Shown here in pieces: positions 36,514 to 46,332 of a DNA stretch of 64,000 nucleotides (positions within the stretch are counted from its first letter, which is position 1; each line of letters opens with the position of its first letter). Below the pieces are notes generated by a model. It made no database searches. It had not been told where the DNA came from and worked only from the letters and a program-made list of their open reading frames with translations. The stretch is from Hahellaceae bacterium. Lineage in GTDB: Bacteria; Pseudomonadota; Gammaproteobacteria; Pseudomonadales; Oleiphilaceae. The translations under genes and the position numbers were made by a program. Location of the stretch: the NCBI GenBank assembly GCA_016744695.1, contig JADGDV010000004.1, forward strand, positions 124,001 through 188,000. The letters run 5' to 3'.

Positions 36514-37167
36514 CTAAACTCCCTGATGAACCCCCCAAACAGCTGCTTCAATACGTGATTTCATCTTTAGTTTCTTAAACAAATGCTTAATATGTACTTT
36601 AACCGTACCCTCGGTAATATCAAGCTCTCGGGCTATGAGCTTATTACTCTGGCCATCTACAATTAATTTTAAAATCTGTAACTCTCTAGAAGTCAGACTA
36701 TCAAGGCTAATACTCTCTATTTTAGGCTTAGCCCTTAAGGCACTCGCCAGTGCTTCGGTCATTTTCTCGCTAACGACCATTTTACCCACTGCGGCCTCTT
36801 TCAATCGCTCTAGTAATTTTGGAGGCTCCATATCTTTTAAAAGATAGCCATCAGCGCCTGCTTTAATCGCAGTGATGATATCTTCATCGTTATCAGATAC
36901 GGTATAAATCACAATGCGAGCAACAACACCTTTGTCCCTCATCGCTTTTAGGGTGTCTATGCCATCCATGCCATGCATATTTAAATCAAGGAGTATTAGA
37001 TCTGGGTCTAATGTTAGTGCCAACTCGACACCTTCTACGCCGTTACTCGCCTCACCGACCGTTTCTAACTCATCATCCAAGTCAATCAACTGCATCACCC
37101 CCTTTCTTAATAAGGGGTGATCATCAACAATAAGAATTTTTGCTCGGCCGTTAATAGATGTTGTCAT
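36514..37167 (-). CDS. narL: NarL-family response regulator, copy 2
   Basis: 217 residues, same length and layout as copy 1: receiver with LILLDLNMHGMDG, then LuxR-type helix-turn-helix (LTSRELQILKLIVDGQSNKL, EGTVKVHIKHLFKKL). The recognition helix region is almost the same as in copy 1, so both probably read the same heptamers. It follows narX2 by 18 bp. This copy is nearest to both 7-2-7 sites found in the window. Confidence 0.93.
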   Translation of the reverse strand: MTTSINGRAKILIVDDHPLLRKGVMQLIDLDDELETVGEASNGVEGVELALTLDPDLILLDLNMHGMDGIDTLKAMRDKGVVARIVIYTVSDNDEDIITAIKAGADGYLLKDMEPPKLLERLKEAAVGKMVVSEKMTEALASALRAKPKIESISLDSLTSRELQILKLIVDGQSNKLIARELDITEGTVKVHIKHLFKKLKMKSRIEAAVWGVHQGV

Positions 37168-37185
37168 AAAGAATAACTTACCTGT

Positions 37186-39042
37186 TTAATTAGTCTTAGA
37201 AGGAATCAATAATTTAACTTCGGTCCCCCCTTCTGCTCGACACTGTATTGAAACATTACCATGCAGACTCGATGCTCGCTCTTGCATAATAACCACCCCA
37301 TAATGATTTAATTCCGCTAGGGTATCAGGGATACCCACACCATCATCACGTATAAGCACTTCAACCTCTCCATTACTTAATGATTGAAGTATCACCATCG
37401 CATTTCGTGCTCGAGAATGTCGGAGTACATTAGAAAGCGCTTCACGCACTATTTGTAAGATATGTATTTCTTGATTGGGTCGTAAATGGACTGAGCCTAC
37501 ATCAAACTCAAGGTCAATGGGAATACTGCCGCGCTCACTGAACTCTTCTACAGTATCAATAATAGCGGCATTCAGACTTGGTTTATCCAATTTAAGTCGA
37601 AACGTGGTCAACAACTCTCGTAACTGCCGGTAAGCAGCACTAAGCCCTTCACCTAAATCGTTAACCACTTCATCAATTTTTTCATTAGAGGCTTTTCTTG
37701 AGCGAAGAGACTCAAGACGCGTTACCTGTATTTTCAAGTATGACAAAGCCTGAGCCAATGAATCATGAAGCTCCCGAGCAATGACTGCACGCTCCTCCAT
37801 TAGTGAAAGACGCTGTTCTTGGTCTGACTGTAAATTAAGGCTCACCCGCGTAGCGATATTATCAGCAATCGTTTTAATAATCTGGGTCTTCCAAGGTTCA
37901 AGTTCTTCATCCTTTGTTGACTCAGCATAAAGCACCCCTAGTTTTTGCTGATTATGCTGCACAGGAAACGACAGTAACCTTTGCTTACGATCGCAGCTTT
38001 GTAAAGTTGCAGGCTCTAGTAAACACTGCTCGCATTGTTTATCTTCGCAGTATTCAGGCCGGCCAACATATGTAGCACCTCCAACAGAAGAAACCTGAAG
38101 CGTCTTAGCATGGGTTAACTCATCCAATAAACACAGCGTTATTGACTCGAAATGAATCGCCTTCCGCAAGTCATCCAACACCTGCCGAATACTTTTTTCA
38201 CTATCTGGCTCCTCAGTTAGGCGAGTCGAAGAGCTATAAAGTAACTGCAGCACCTTATTGCTGGTTTGCAACTCTTCCGTTTTCTCTTCAACTCTAAATT
38301 CAAGGCTTTTATACATGGCAGACAGGTCTTCAGCCATCACATTAAAGGCTTCAGCCAGAGTACCCAGCTCATCAGGATTTTCAGCCTTAACATGAACAGA
38401 AAAATCACCTCGCCTTGCGGCCTCAGCAGCACCAACTAAGCCCCTCAAAGGCACCACTATATTGGTAACGAGGTCAAACATAGCCACCAATATAATAAAT
38501 AAAATCAGAATAATGCTCACCCATTGAATGACCTTCATCTGCCTTATTTTATCTTCCTCATCCAGCTGTATTTGCACCACTAGTACATCTGCTGCATTAG
38601 AAAACTCAACCAAACGGGCCCGCAGATCATCAATGCTTTCATGGCTGGACAAATCACCATTTAAGCGTGAAATAATCTGGGTTTTCCATACAGCAAGCAG
38701 GTCAGTATGGATTTTATTTATCAAGTGCTGAGGGACTGAGGGAATGACTTTCAACAGCACGGGACTTAAAAGGCGCTGTAACTGTTGCTCGCCGCCTGCT
38801 TGTAATATGTCTTTTTTTTCCGCTGGCGAGCGATGAGACGAATCAAGAAGGTCCATGACAATTCGGTATGAATGCATTCGCAAAGACCCCGCGTGATTTA
38901 TCGCGGCGGCATGACCTTCTACCTGATTCGTAATATAGGCTGAGCTTGTAACCGTCATAAGAGTAATGAAGGCAATAGCGCCCAGCGCAAAACCCGAACG
39001 TGCGATAATTGATCGGTTCAATAACGATATAATAAAGTTCAT
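37186..39042 (-). CDS. narX: NarX-type nitrate/nitrite sensor histidine kinase, copy 2, with Cys cluster
   Basis: 618 residues. P-box INHAGSLRMHSYRI at 49–62 after TM1; TM2 at about 171–192; HAMP; central GAF-like region; HPK7 kinase with His426 (ARELHDSLAQAL) and DDGVGIP. The central region carries four closely spaced cysteines at 332, 337, 340 and 350 (C-X4-C-X2-C-X9-C). Copy 1 has only two. Such a set could bind a metal or Fe-S cluster and give redox sensing; this is inference. It is divergent from narK1. Confidence 0.93.
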   Translation of the reverse strand: MNFIISLLNRSIIARSGFALGAIAFITLMTVTSSAYITNQVEGHAAAINHAGSLRMHSYRIVMDLLDSSHRSPAEKKDILQAGGEQQLQRLLSPVLLKVIPSVPQHLINKIHTDLLAVWKTQIISRLNGDLSSHESIDDLRARLVEFSNAADVLVVQIQLDEEDKIRQMKVIQWVSIILILFIILVAMFDLVTNIVVPLRGLVGAAEAARRGDFSVHVKAENPDELGTLAEAFNVMAEDLSAMYKSLEFRVEEKTEELQTSNKVLQLLYSSSTRLTEEPDSEKSIRQVLDDLRKAIHFESITLCLLDELTHAKTLQVSSVGGATYVGRPEYCEDKQCEQCLLEPATLQSCDRKQRLLSFPVQHNQQKLGVLYAESTKDEELEPWKTQIIKTIADNIATRVSLNLQSDQEQRLSLMEERAVIARELHDSLAQALSYLKIQVTRLESLRSRKASNEKIDEVVNDLGEGLSAAYRQLRELLTTFRLKLDKPSLNAAIIDTVEEFSERGSIPIDLEFDVGSVHLRPNQEIHILQIVREALSNVLRHSRARNAMVILQSLSNGEVEVLIRDDGVGIPDTLAELNHYGVVIMQERASSLHGNVSIQCRAEGGTEVKLLIPSKTN

Positions 39043-39200
39043 GTCTTATTTACCAAGCGAGCACCCTTAATACTAATCACACTTAAAATATAGTCTACAA
39101 CCAATACCACCAATAACACCCCGCCCCACTAAACCCTATAAACAGACCAAGATAAAAACAAATTATCGTTATTTTTCAACACGTTAACAAACCCCAGTAA

Positions 39201-39216
39201 TACCTCATAAGAGGTA
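39201..39216. promoter_or_regulatory. NarL/NarP 7-2-7 site upstream of narK1
   Basis: TACCTCATAAGAGGTA: two inverted heptamers with a 2-base spacer, right arm a full match to consensus, left arm 6 of 7. Its centre is 52 bp upstream of the FNR box centre, that is about -93. Confidence 0.8.
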
Positions 39217-39253
39217 TACAAATATCACGCCCAATTTTTCAGTTATTTTAAAC

Positions 39254-39295
39254 TTGATGTGTATCAAGCCAACTAAAGCTTGAAAAATCTACTTT
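39254..39295 (+). promoter_or_regulatory. FNR/ANR-dependent promoter of narK1K2GHJI
   Basis: TTGATGTGTATCAA at 39254–39267 is a perfect FNR/ANR box. TACTTT at 39290–39295 follows after 22 bases, so the box is centred near -41.5. The predicted RNA start is about 25 bp before the narK1 start codon. Oxygen limitation plus nitrate would be needed for full activity. Confidence 0.85.
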
Positions 39296-39324
39296 AGCCA
39301 ACAATATTAATGGAACCCTAACTT

Positions 39325-40602
39325 ATGGCTACAGCATCTGGCAAACAAATGTCGGTTTTGACGATGAACACGCTCGCGTTCACGGTCAATTTTGCTGTGT
39401 GGACGATGTTCGCCATTATAGGCATAGACATTAAAAGTGAACTCGGTTTAAACGAGACTCAGTTTGCTTTATTAGTTGCCACCCCTATTTTATCTGGCTC
39501 TCTTTCTCGCCTACCTCTCGGCTTATTAACAGAGCGTTATGGTGGCCGCATAGTTTTTCTAGTCCAACTCATTTTTGTATCTGTTCCTACCTTCTGTCTT
39601 GCTTACGCAAACGAATACTGGCATTACCTTATTACTGGTTTTTTTGTAGGTATTGCAGGCGGAGCCTTCGCTATCGGAGTGACCTACACATCTGCTTGGT
39701 TTGAGTCTGAAAATCAGGGCACAGCCATGGGTATTTTTGGGGCAGGTAACATTGGGGTCGCCATTACCAACATTATTGCCCCTATGGTTATGCTTTCTTA
39801 TGGCTGGAGAACGATCCCCCTTATTTACGCAGCCGCACTCATTGTTATTGCTGGGTTGTTCTGGTTCTTTACCTATACAGACCCTAAGCATCAGAGTCGT
39901 AAAGATAACAATACTCACGCAACGCTTCAGCAACAACTTAAACCTTTAAGTGATATGCGCGTATGGCGTTTTGGCTTGTATTACTTTTTTGTATTTGGTG
40001 GCTTTATCGCACTCGCACTATGGCTACCTAAATATTATGTAGGCGAATACGGTGTTGACCTGCAAACAGCCTCATACCTAACACTCGCCTTTATTGTGCC
40101 TGCAGCTATTATTCGCGCTTTTGGTGGCTGGATATCCGACAACGTAGGTGCGCGCCAAGTAAACTGGGTGGTTTTCTGGATTTGCATAGTCTGCTTATTT
40201 TTTCTTTCTTACCCATCTTCCACCGTCACCATACATGGGATGGAGCGCGACATTGAACTTAATATCGGCATTAACATTTATATTTTTACCCTGCTAATTT
40301 TCATTATGGGTATAGCCATGGGCTTTGGTAAGGCAGGTGTATTTAGACTCATTCACGACTATTACCCCAACAATATGGGGTCAGTTTGTGGCGCAGTAGG
40401 CATGATAGGTGGCTTAGGGGGGTTCATCCTTCCTCTGCTTTTTGGCGCAACAGCCGACCTTACAAATATTCGCAGCTCTTGCTTTATGTTGCTTTACGGT
40501 GTGCTAGGCGCATGCATGATTTGGATGTACTACGCCATAAAATTTGATGCTTATACAGAACGCGTACGAGAAGCCAACGAAAGTGACTTTTTGGCCCCTT
40601 GA
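39325..40602 (+). CDS. narK: Nitrate/nitrite transporter NarK1-type (MFS, NNP family)
   Basis: 425 residues, about twelve transmembrane helices. Markers: LSRLPLGLLTERYGGR in loop 2–3, GIAGGAFAIGVTYTSAWFE, GIFGAGNIGVA, and GMIGGLGGF in the second half. In the Pseudomonas narK1K2GHJI order the first transporter is thought to be a nitrate/proton symporter. The gene stands directly behind the FNR/NarL promoter and heads the respiratory operon. Confidence 0.92.
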   Translation: MATASGKQMSVLTMNTLAFTVNFAVWTMFAIIGIDIKSELGLNETQFALLVATPILSGSLSRLPLGLLTERYGGRIVFLVQLIFVSVPTFCLAYANEYWHYLITGFFVGIAGGAFAIGVTYTSAWFESENQGTAMGIFGAGNIGVAITNIIAPMVMLSYGWRTIPLIYAAALIVIAGLFWFFTYTDPKHQSRKDNNTHATLQQQLKPLSDMRVWRFGLYYFFVFGGFIALALWLPKYYVGEYGVDLQTASYLTLAFIVPAAIIRAFGGWISDNVGARQVNWVVFWICIVCLFFLSYPSSTVTIHGMERDIELNIGINIYIFTLLIFIMGIAMGFGKAGVFRLIHDYYPNNMGSVCGAVGMIGGLGGFILPLLFGATADLTNIRSSCFMLLYGVLGACMIWMYYAIKFDAYTERVREANESDFLAP

Positions 40603-40690
40603 AGTGAGTAACATCAAGTGGGAAACAGAATTCTAACTTTAGAATATTAAAAAATACGAAAGTTTATATTTAAAAGTAAAAAAAACGGGA

Positions 40691-42304
40691 GTGACGCTTA
40701 TGTCAGATATACAAAAATGGGACGTGGAAGACAAAACGTTCTGGGAAAGTGAAGGGAAAAAGATTGCTAACCGCAACCTTTGGATCTCTATCCCCAGTTT
40801 GCTTTGTGGATTCGCGGTTTGGTTGTACTGGGGTATTATTACAGTACAAATGCTTAACCTAGGCTTTGATTTTGAGAAGTCTGAGTTATTTTCTTTAATG
40901 GCTATTGCCGGTTTAACGGGTGCAACACTCCGTATACCGAGTAGTTTCTTTATTCGACTGGCGGGTGGTCGTAACACCATCGTATTTACCACCGCATTGT
41001 TGATGATTCCTGCGATTGGTGCAGGTATTGCACTGCAAGATAAGAACACGCCTCTTTGGGTATTTCAGGTTCTTGCACTACTTTCTGGCTTTGGTGGCGG
41101 TAACTTCGCTTCGTCAATGTCAAATATCAGCTTCTTCTTCCCTAAGAAGCAGCAAGGTTTAGCACTAGGCTTAAACGCAGGTTTAGGTAACTTTGGTGTG
41201 ACTACCATGCAGATTCTTGTTCCTCTGGCGATGACGTTTGGCATCTTCGGTGGCGAGTCAATGGAGCTGGTAAATACTTCAGGTACATTAATCGGTAAGA
41301 TTCCAGCAGGCTCTGAAGCTTGGATTCATAACGCCGGTTATATCTGGTTATTATTCCTTATTCCACTGGCTGTTGTTGGCTGGATGGGAATGAACAACAT
41401 CAAAGCATCTCATGTTACCCCTAACCTACCAAGCGCTCCTGCGTCTTTCGGTATGATCTCGGGCATGTTGTTTATTGGTTTCATTACTGCCGTATTCGGT
41501 TTGTGGTTAATGCTTCCTGAGAAAGTAGGTGGTTCTGGCTTTGAGATAAGCAAGTGGATCGTTCTGCCTATCGTTATCGGATTAACTGTATTCTTGTTAA
41601 AGCTGATTCCGGGTCAGATTAACGAAAACCTAAGCCGTCAGTACAAAATATTTAACAACAAGCACACTTGGGCAATGAGTGTTATCTACACTATGACCTT
41701 TGGTTCGTTCATTGGTTTTGCCGCGTCTTTCCCACTATCAATCAAAGTTATATTTGGCTTTCAACATATTATGGTTGATGGCGTAATGACTCACGATCAA
41801 GCAAACCCTAACGGCCCAAGTGCATTAATGTACGCTTGGATGGGACCTTTCATTGGCGCGCTTATTCGCCCAGTAGGCGGTTGGATTTCAGATAAGGTGG
41901 GGGGTGCATTAGTTACCCAAATTTGTGCTGTTGTCATGATTGCTTGTGCGGTAGGTGTTGCTTACTACATGCAGGCGGCTTACGCATCAGCTACTCCGGA
42001 AGAATATTTCCTTCCATTCTTTGTATTGTTCCTGCTTTTGTTTGCTGCTACAGGTATTGGTAACGGTTCTACTTTCCGTACTATCTCTATGGTATTTAAC
42101 AAGGAACAAGCTGGCCCAGTACTGGGTTGGACTTCAGCAGTTGCTGCATACGGTGCATTCATTATTCCTAAGGTACTTGGCGAGCAAATCAAGCTAACTA
42201 CTCCAGAAAATGCACTGTACGGTTTCGCTGTATTCTATGCCGTATGTTTGGTTATCAACTGGTGGTTCTACTTGCGCTCAGGTGCAGAATTTAAGAATCC
42301 GTAG
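40691..42304 (+). CDS. narK: Nitrate/nitrite transporter NarK2-type (MFS, NNP family)
   Basis: 537 residues with about twelve to fourteen transmembrane helices and a longer N terminus than NarK1. Markers: RIPSSFFIRLAGGRNTI, GFGGGNFASSMSNISFFFP, GLGNFGVTTMQ and the second-half signature GPFIGALIRPVGGWISDK. Such longer NarK2 forms act as nitrate/nitrite exchangers in related systems; here that is inferred. It follows narK1 by 88 bp and precedes narG by 254 bp that hold two hairpins. Confidence 0.92.
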   Translation: MTLMSDIQKWDVEDKTFWESEGKKIANRNLWISIPSLLCGFAVWLYWGIITVQMLNLGFDFEKSELFSLMAIAGLTGATLRIPSSFFIRLAGGRNTIVFTTALLMIPAIGAGIALQDKNTPLWVFQVLALLSGFGGGNFASSMSNISFFFPKKQQGLALGLNAGLGNFGVTTMQILVPLAMTFGIFGGESMELVNTSGTLIGKIPAGSEAWIHNAGYIWLLFLIPLAVVGWMGMNNIKASHVTPNLPSAPASFGMISGMLFIGFITAVFGLWLMLPEKVGGSGFEISKWIVLPIVIGLTVFLLKLIPGQINENLSRQYKIFNNKHTWAMSVIYTMTFGSFIGFAASFPLSIKVIFGFQHIMVDGVMTHDQANPNGPSALMYAWMGPFIGALIRPVGGWISDKVGGALVTQICAVVMIACAVGVAYYMQAAYASATPEEYFLPFFVLFLLLFAATGIGNGSTFRTISMVFNKEQAGPVLGWTSAVAAYGAFIIPKVLGEQIKLTTPENALYGFAVFYAVCLVINWWFYLRSGAEFKNP

Positions 42305-42342
42305 ATAAAGTTAATACAGATCAAAATATGGTTGTAAAACCT

Positions 42343-42382
42343 TAGCTTGGGATTGAGGAGTTTCGGCTCCTCACCTAAGCTA
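42343..42382 (+). other. Intercistronic hairpin 1 between narK2 and narG
   Basis: TAGCTT and TGAGGAG pair across a TTTCGG loop with CTCCTCA and AAGCTA, giving a two-part stem with an internal bulge. No T tract follows, so it is more likely an mRNA processing or stability structure than a full terminator. Confidence 0.5.
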
Positions 42383-42458
42383 GCTGTCATGCTAGTCATT
42401 AGTAAAGGCAGAAAATTAAAGTAAGAAGAACAGGGTAAACAAACGTTAAACAAGACAA

Positions 42459-42498
42459 CCATCACTCCACCCTACTCACTTAGGGGTAGGCCTGATGG
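42459..42498 (+). other. Intercistronic hairpin 2 between narK2 and narG
   Basis: CCATCA pairs with TGATGG and, inside it, CCTAC with GTAGG. The run CTTTCTT follows. It may act as a partial terminator that lowers or raises narG output relative to the transporters. Confidence 0.45.
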
Positions 42499-42558
42499 CT
42501 TTCTTCGTTAAACAGTTTACTTATCCACCTTGAACAATTAGTTCCTGGAGCTCTGATA

Positions 42559-45500
42559 ATGAGTCATTTTTTAGATCGACTACAATTTTTTAAGAAAAAA
42601 CAGAGCGAGTTTTCTGATGGCCACGGTGAAGTGACCAACGAAAATCGCGCATGGGAAGATAGCTACCGCTCGCGCTGGCAGTACGACAAAATAGTACGCT
42701 CAACGCACGGTGTTAACTGTACAGGTTCTTGTAGCTGGAAAATCTACGTAAAGAATGGTTTGATTACGTGGGAAACACAGCAAACAGATTACCCTCGTAC
42801 TCGCCCCGACTTACCTAACCACGAACCTCGTGGTTGCCCGCGTGGTGCAAGTTACTCTTGGTACACTTACAGTGCCAACCGTATAAAATACCCTAAAATC
42901 CGTAAGCCTTTACTTAAGTTGTGGCGCGAAGCACGTCGTACTATGGAGCCTGTTGATGCATGGGGTTCTATCGTTGAAGACCAAACCAAAGCCGTCTCTT
43001 ATAAGAGCAAGCGTGGTATGGGTGGTTTTATACGTTCTAGCTGGGATGAAGTTAACGAGCTAATAGCAGCGGCTAACGTTTATACCGTTAAGAACTATGG
43101 ACCAGATCGTGTTATCGGTTTCTCTCCGATCCCTGCAATGTCTATGGTTTCATATGCAGCGGGCGCACGTTACTTATCATTGATTGGTGGCGTATGTTTA
43201 AGCTTCTATGATTGGTACTGCGACTTACCTCCATCATCACCAATGACTTGGGGTGAGCAGACTGATGTACCTGAATCAGCTGACTGGTATAACTCGAACT
43301 ACATTATCGCTTGGGGTTCTAACGTTCCTCAAACACGTACCCCAGATGCTCACTTCTTTACTGAAGTACGCTACAAGGGAACAAAAACAGTATCAATCAC
43401 ACCTGATTATGCTGAAGTTTCAAAACTAACTGATCAATGGTTAAACCCTAAACAGGGTACAGATGCTGCACTTGCAATGGCATTCGGTCACGTTATTTTG
43501 AGAGAGTTCCACTTGGAAAACCCAAGTGAGTATTTTACTGATTACGCTCGTAAGTATACCGACATGCCTATGCTGGTTATGTTGGAAGACTACAAAGACG
43601 GCGCAATGAAGTCGACTCGCTTTATTCGTGCATCTGACCTAGACAACAACCTGGGCCAAGATAACAACCCAGACTGGAAGACCGTTGCTATTGACGAAAC
43701 GTCTGGCGATATCGTTGCTCCAAACGGCACGATTGGTTTCCGTTGGGGTGAAGACGGCCAGTGGAACCTTAAAGAATGTGAAGGCGGAGCCGGCAAAGAA
43801 ACTAAATTGCAGCTTACTTTTGCCAAAGGTGACGACACAGAAACTGCTGATGTAGGCTTCCCTTACTTTGGTGGTCAAGAGCATGAGTACTTCAATAACA
43901 ATGACCAGGACGATGTTCAGGTTCGCCGCATCCCTGTTAGAGAGTTAACCTTAGCCGACGGATCTACTGTTAAAGTCGCGACGGTTTATGACTTAATGAT
44001 GGGTAATTACGGTCTGGATCGTGGTCTAGGTGGAAGCAACGTTGCTTCAAGCTTTGACGATGACGTACCTTACACACCCGCTTGGCAAGAACGAATCACT
44101 GGCGTAAGCCGTGAGAAAGTCATTCAGGTGGCTCGTGAGTTCGCAGATACCGCACACAAAACTAATGGTCGTTCAATGATCATCGTTGGTGCCGGCATGA
44201 ACCACTGGTACCACATGGACATGAACTATCGTGGCCTCATGAACATGTTGATCATGTGTGGTTGTGTTGGTCAAAGTGGCGGCGGTTGGGCTCATTATGT
44301 TGGACAAGAAAAACTACGTCCACAAACAGGTTGGCAGCCATTAGCCTTCGGTCTTGACTGGAGCAAGCCACCACGTCACATGAACGGCACTTCATTCTTC
44401 TATAACCACTCAAGTCAGTGGCGTCATGAGAAGATGGATACTAAAGACGTACTTTCACCTTTGGCTAACAAAGATGATTTCCCAGAACACATGATCGACT
44501 GGAACGTACGCGCAGAGCGTATGGGTTGGTTGCCATCTGCTCCTCAGCTAAACAGCAACCCACTTGAAGTGGTGAAAGCCGCTGAAGCAGCCGGTAAAGA
44601 TCCTAAAGATTACTTGGTTGAGCAGCTTAAATCAGGCGAAATCAAGTTTGCATGTGAAGAGCCAGATAATTCTGATAACTTCCCACGCAACATGTTCATT
44701 TGGCGTTCTAACTTACTAGGTTCTTCTGGTAAGGGTCATGAGTACTTCCTTAAGTACTTATTAGGTACCAAGAACGGCGTAATGAACGAAGATATAGGTA
44801 CAACAGGCGGAACACTGCCCAATGAAGTAGAGTGGGTTAAAGATGCACCTACTGGCAAGGTTGACCTAGTAACTACACTAGACTTCCGTATGTCATCAAC
44901 TTGTATGTACTCTGATATCGTTCTACCTACCGCAACGTGGTATGAGAAGAATGACTTAAACACATCAGACATGCACCCGTTCATCCACCCATTAACTGCA
45001 GCGGTTGACCCAGCTTGGGAAGCACGTAGTGACTGGGAAATTTACAAAGGCATCGCTAAAGAGTTTTCTAAAGTAGCTGAAGGTGTTCTTGGTGTAGAGA
45101 AAGATATCGTTACCATTCCTCTACTTCACGATACGGCTGGCGAACTAGGTCAGGCTTTTGATGTTAAAGATTGGAAGAAAGGCGAGTGTGAGCTGATCCC
45201 AGGAAAAACAGCACCTAACATGGTGGTGGTTGAACGTGATTACCCTAATACCTACAAGAAGTTCACTTCTATAGGTCCATTACTGGCTGAAGCTGGCAAT
45301 GGTGGTAAGGGTATCGCTTGGGATACTAAAGATGAAATCGCACTGTTAAGCGAACTGAATCATACGGTTCTTGATGAAGGCATTAGTGAAGGCCAGCCTG
45401 TACTAGAATCCGCTATCGATGCAGCTGAAATGATCCTGACACTCGCGCCAGAAACTAACGGTAGTGTTGCAGTTAAAGCGTGGGATGCCCTGAGTAAATT

Positions 45501-46320
45501 CACAGGCATTGATCACACTCACTTGGCTAAGCAAAAGCAGGAAGAAAAAATTCGCTTCCGTGATGTTGTTTCACAGCCTCGTAAGATCATCTCTTCACCC
45601 ACGTGGTCTGGTCTGGAAGATGAGCATGTGAGCTACAACGCCTGTTACACCAACGTACATGAGTTGATTCCATGGAGAACACTGACGGGTCGTCAGCAGT
45701 ACTATCAGGATCACCCATGGATGCAGGCATTTGGTGAGCAATTTGTGAGCTATCGCCCACCGATTGACACTAAAACCATCAAGCCGATCATGAACCAGAA
45801 GTCTAACGGTAATAAGGAAATCGCACTTAACTGGATTACACCACACCAGAAGTGGGGTATTCACAGTACGTATACCGATAACCTGATCATGCAAACATTG
45901 TCTCGTGGCGGTCCAATCATTTGGATGTCTGAGGTTGATGCCAAAAAAGTTGATCTTGAAGATAACGATTGGGTTGAAGTGTTCAACATCAACGGTGCGA
46001 TTACTTGTCGTGTAGTTGTAAGTCAGCGTGTAAACGAAGGCATGACCATGATGTACCACGCTCAGGAACGTATCCTGAACATTCCTGGTTCAGAAACAAC
46101 AGGAACACGTGGTGGTCACCACAACTCGGTAACCCGTGTTGTACTTAAGCCTACTCATATGATTGGTGGTTACGCTCAGCAGTCATACGGTTTCAACTAT
46201 TACGGTACAGTGGGTTGTAACCGTGATGAATTCGTCGTAGTTCGTAAGATGAATAAGGTTGACTGGCTTGATGGCCCTACTGGCGATGATGTTCCACAAC
46301 CACTTCCAACAGAAGTATAA
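42559..46320 (+). CDS. narG: Respiratory nitrate reductase alpha subunit
   Basis: Catalytic Mo-bisMGD subunit on the cytoplasmic face of the membrane; reduces nitrate to nitrite. 1253 residues, as expected. The N-terminal [4Fe-4S] FS0 ligands are His50, Cys54, Cys58 and Cys93 (HGVNCTGSC, RGCPRG), matching the known unusual His coordination. The Mo-ligand aspartate lies in the SFYDWYCDLPPSSP segment. Codon use is more uniform than in flanking genes, as expected for high expression. First of narGHJI; narH starts 12 bp later. Confidence 0.98.
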   Translation: MSHFLDRLQFFKKKQSEFSDGHGEVTNENRAWEDSYRSRWQYDKIVRSTHGVNCTGSCSWKIYVKNGLITWETQQTDYPRTRPDLPNHEPRGCPRGASYSWYTYSANRIKYPKIRKPLLKLWREARRTMEPVDAWGSIVEDQTKAVSYKSKRGMGGFIRSSWDEVNELIAAANVYTVKNYGPDRVIGFSPIPAMSMVSYAAGARYLSLIGGVCLSFYDWYCDLPPSSPMTWGEQTDVPESADWYNSNYIIAWGSNVPQTRTPDAHFFTEVRYKGTKTVSITPDYAEVSKLTDQWLNPKQGTDAALAMAFGHVILREFHLENPSEYFTDYARKYTDMPMLVMLEDYKDGAMKSTRFIRASDLDNNLGQDNNPDWKTVAIDETSGDIVAPNGTIGFRWGEDGQWNLKECEGGAGKETKLQLTFAKGDDTETADVGFPYFGGQEHEYFNNNDQDDVQVRRIPVRELTLADGSTVKVATVYDLMMGNYGLDRGLGGSNVASSFDDDVPYTPAWQERITGVSREKVIQVAREFADTAHKTNGRSMIIVGAGMNHWYHMDMNYRGLMNMLIMCGCVGQSGGGWAHYVGQEKLRPQTGWQPLAFGLDWSKPPRHMNGTSFFYNHSSQWRHEKMDTKDVLSPLANKDDFPEHMIDWNVRAERMGWLPSAPQLNSNPLEVVKAAEAAGKDPKDYLVEQLKSGEIKFACEEPDNSDNFPRNMFIWRSNLLGSSGKGHEYFLKYLLGTKNGVMNEDIGTTGGTLPNEVEWVKDAPTGKVDLVTTLDFRMSSTCMYSDIVLPTATWYEKNDLNTSDMHPFIHPLTAAVDPAWEARSDWEIYKGIAKEFSKVAEGVLGVEKDIVTIPLLHDTAGELGQAFDVKDWKKGECELIPGKTAPNMVVVERDYPNTYKKFTSIGPLLAEAGNGGKGIAWDTKDEIALLSELNHTVLDEGISEGQPVLESAIDAAEMILTLAPETNGSVAVKAWDALSKFTGIDHTHLAKQKQEEKIRFRDVVSQPRKIISSPTWSGLEDEHVSYNACYTNVHELIPWRTLTGRQQYYQDHPWMQAFGEQFVSYRPPIDTKTIKPIMNQKSNGNKEIALNWITPHQKWGIHSTYTDNLIMQTLSRGGPIIWMSEVDAKKVDLEDNDWVEVFNINGAITCRVVVSQRVNEGMTMMYHAQERILNIPGSETTGTRGGHHNSVTRVVLKPTHMIGGYAQQSYGFNYYGTVGCNRDEFVVVRKMNKVDWLDGPTGDDVPQPLPTEV

Positions 46321-46332
46321 GGAGTCAGCACA

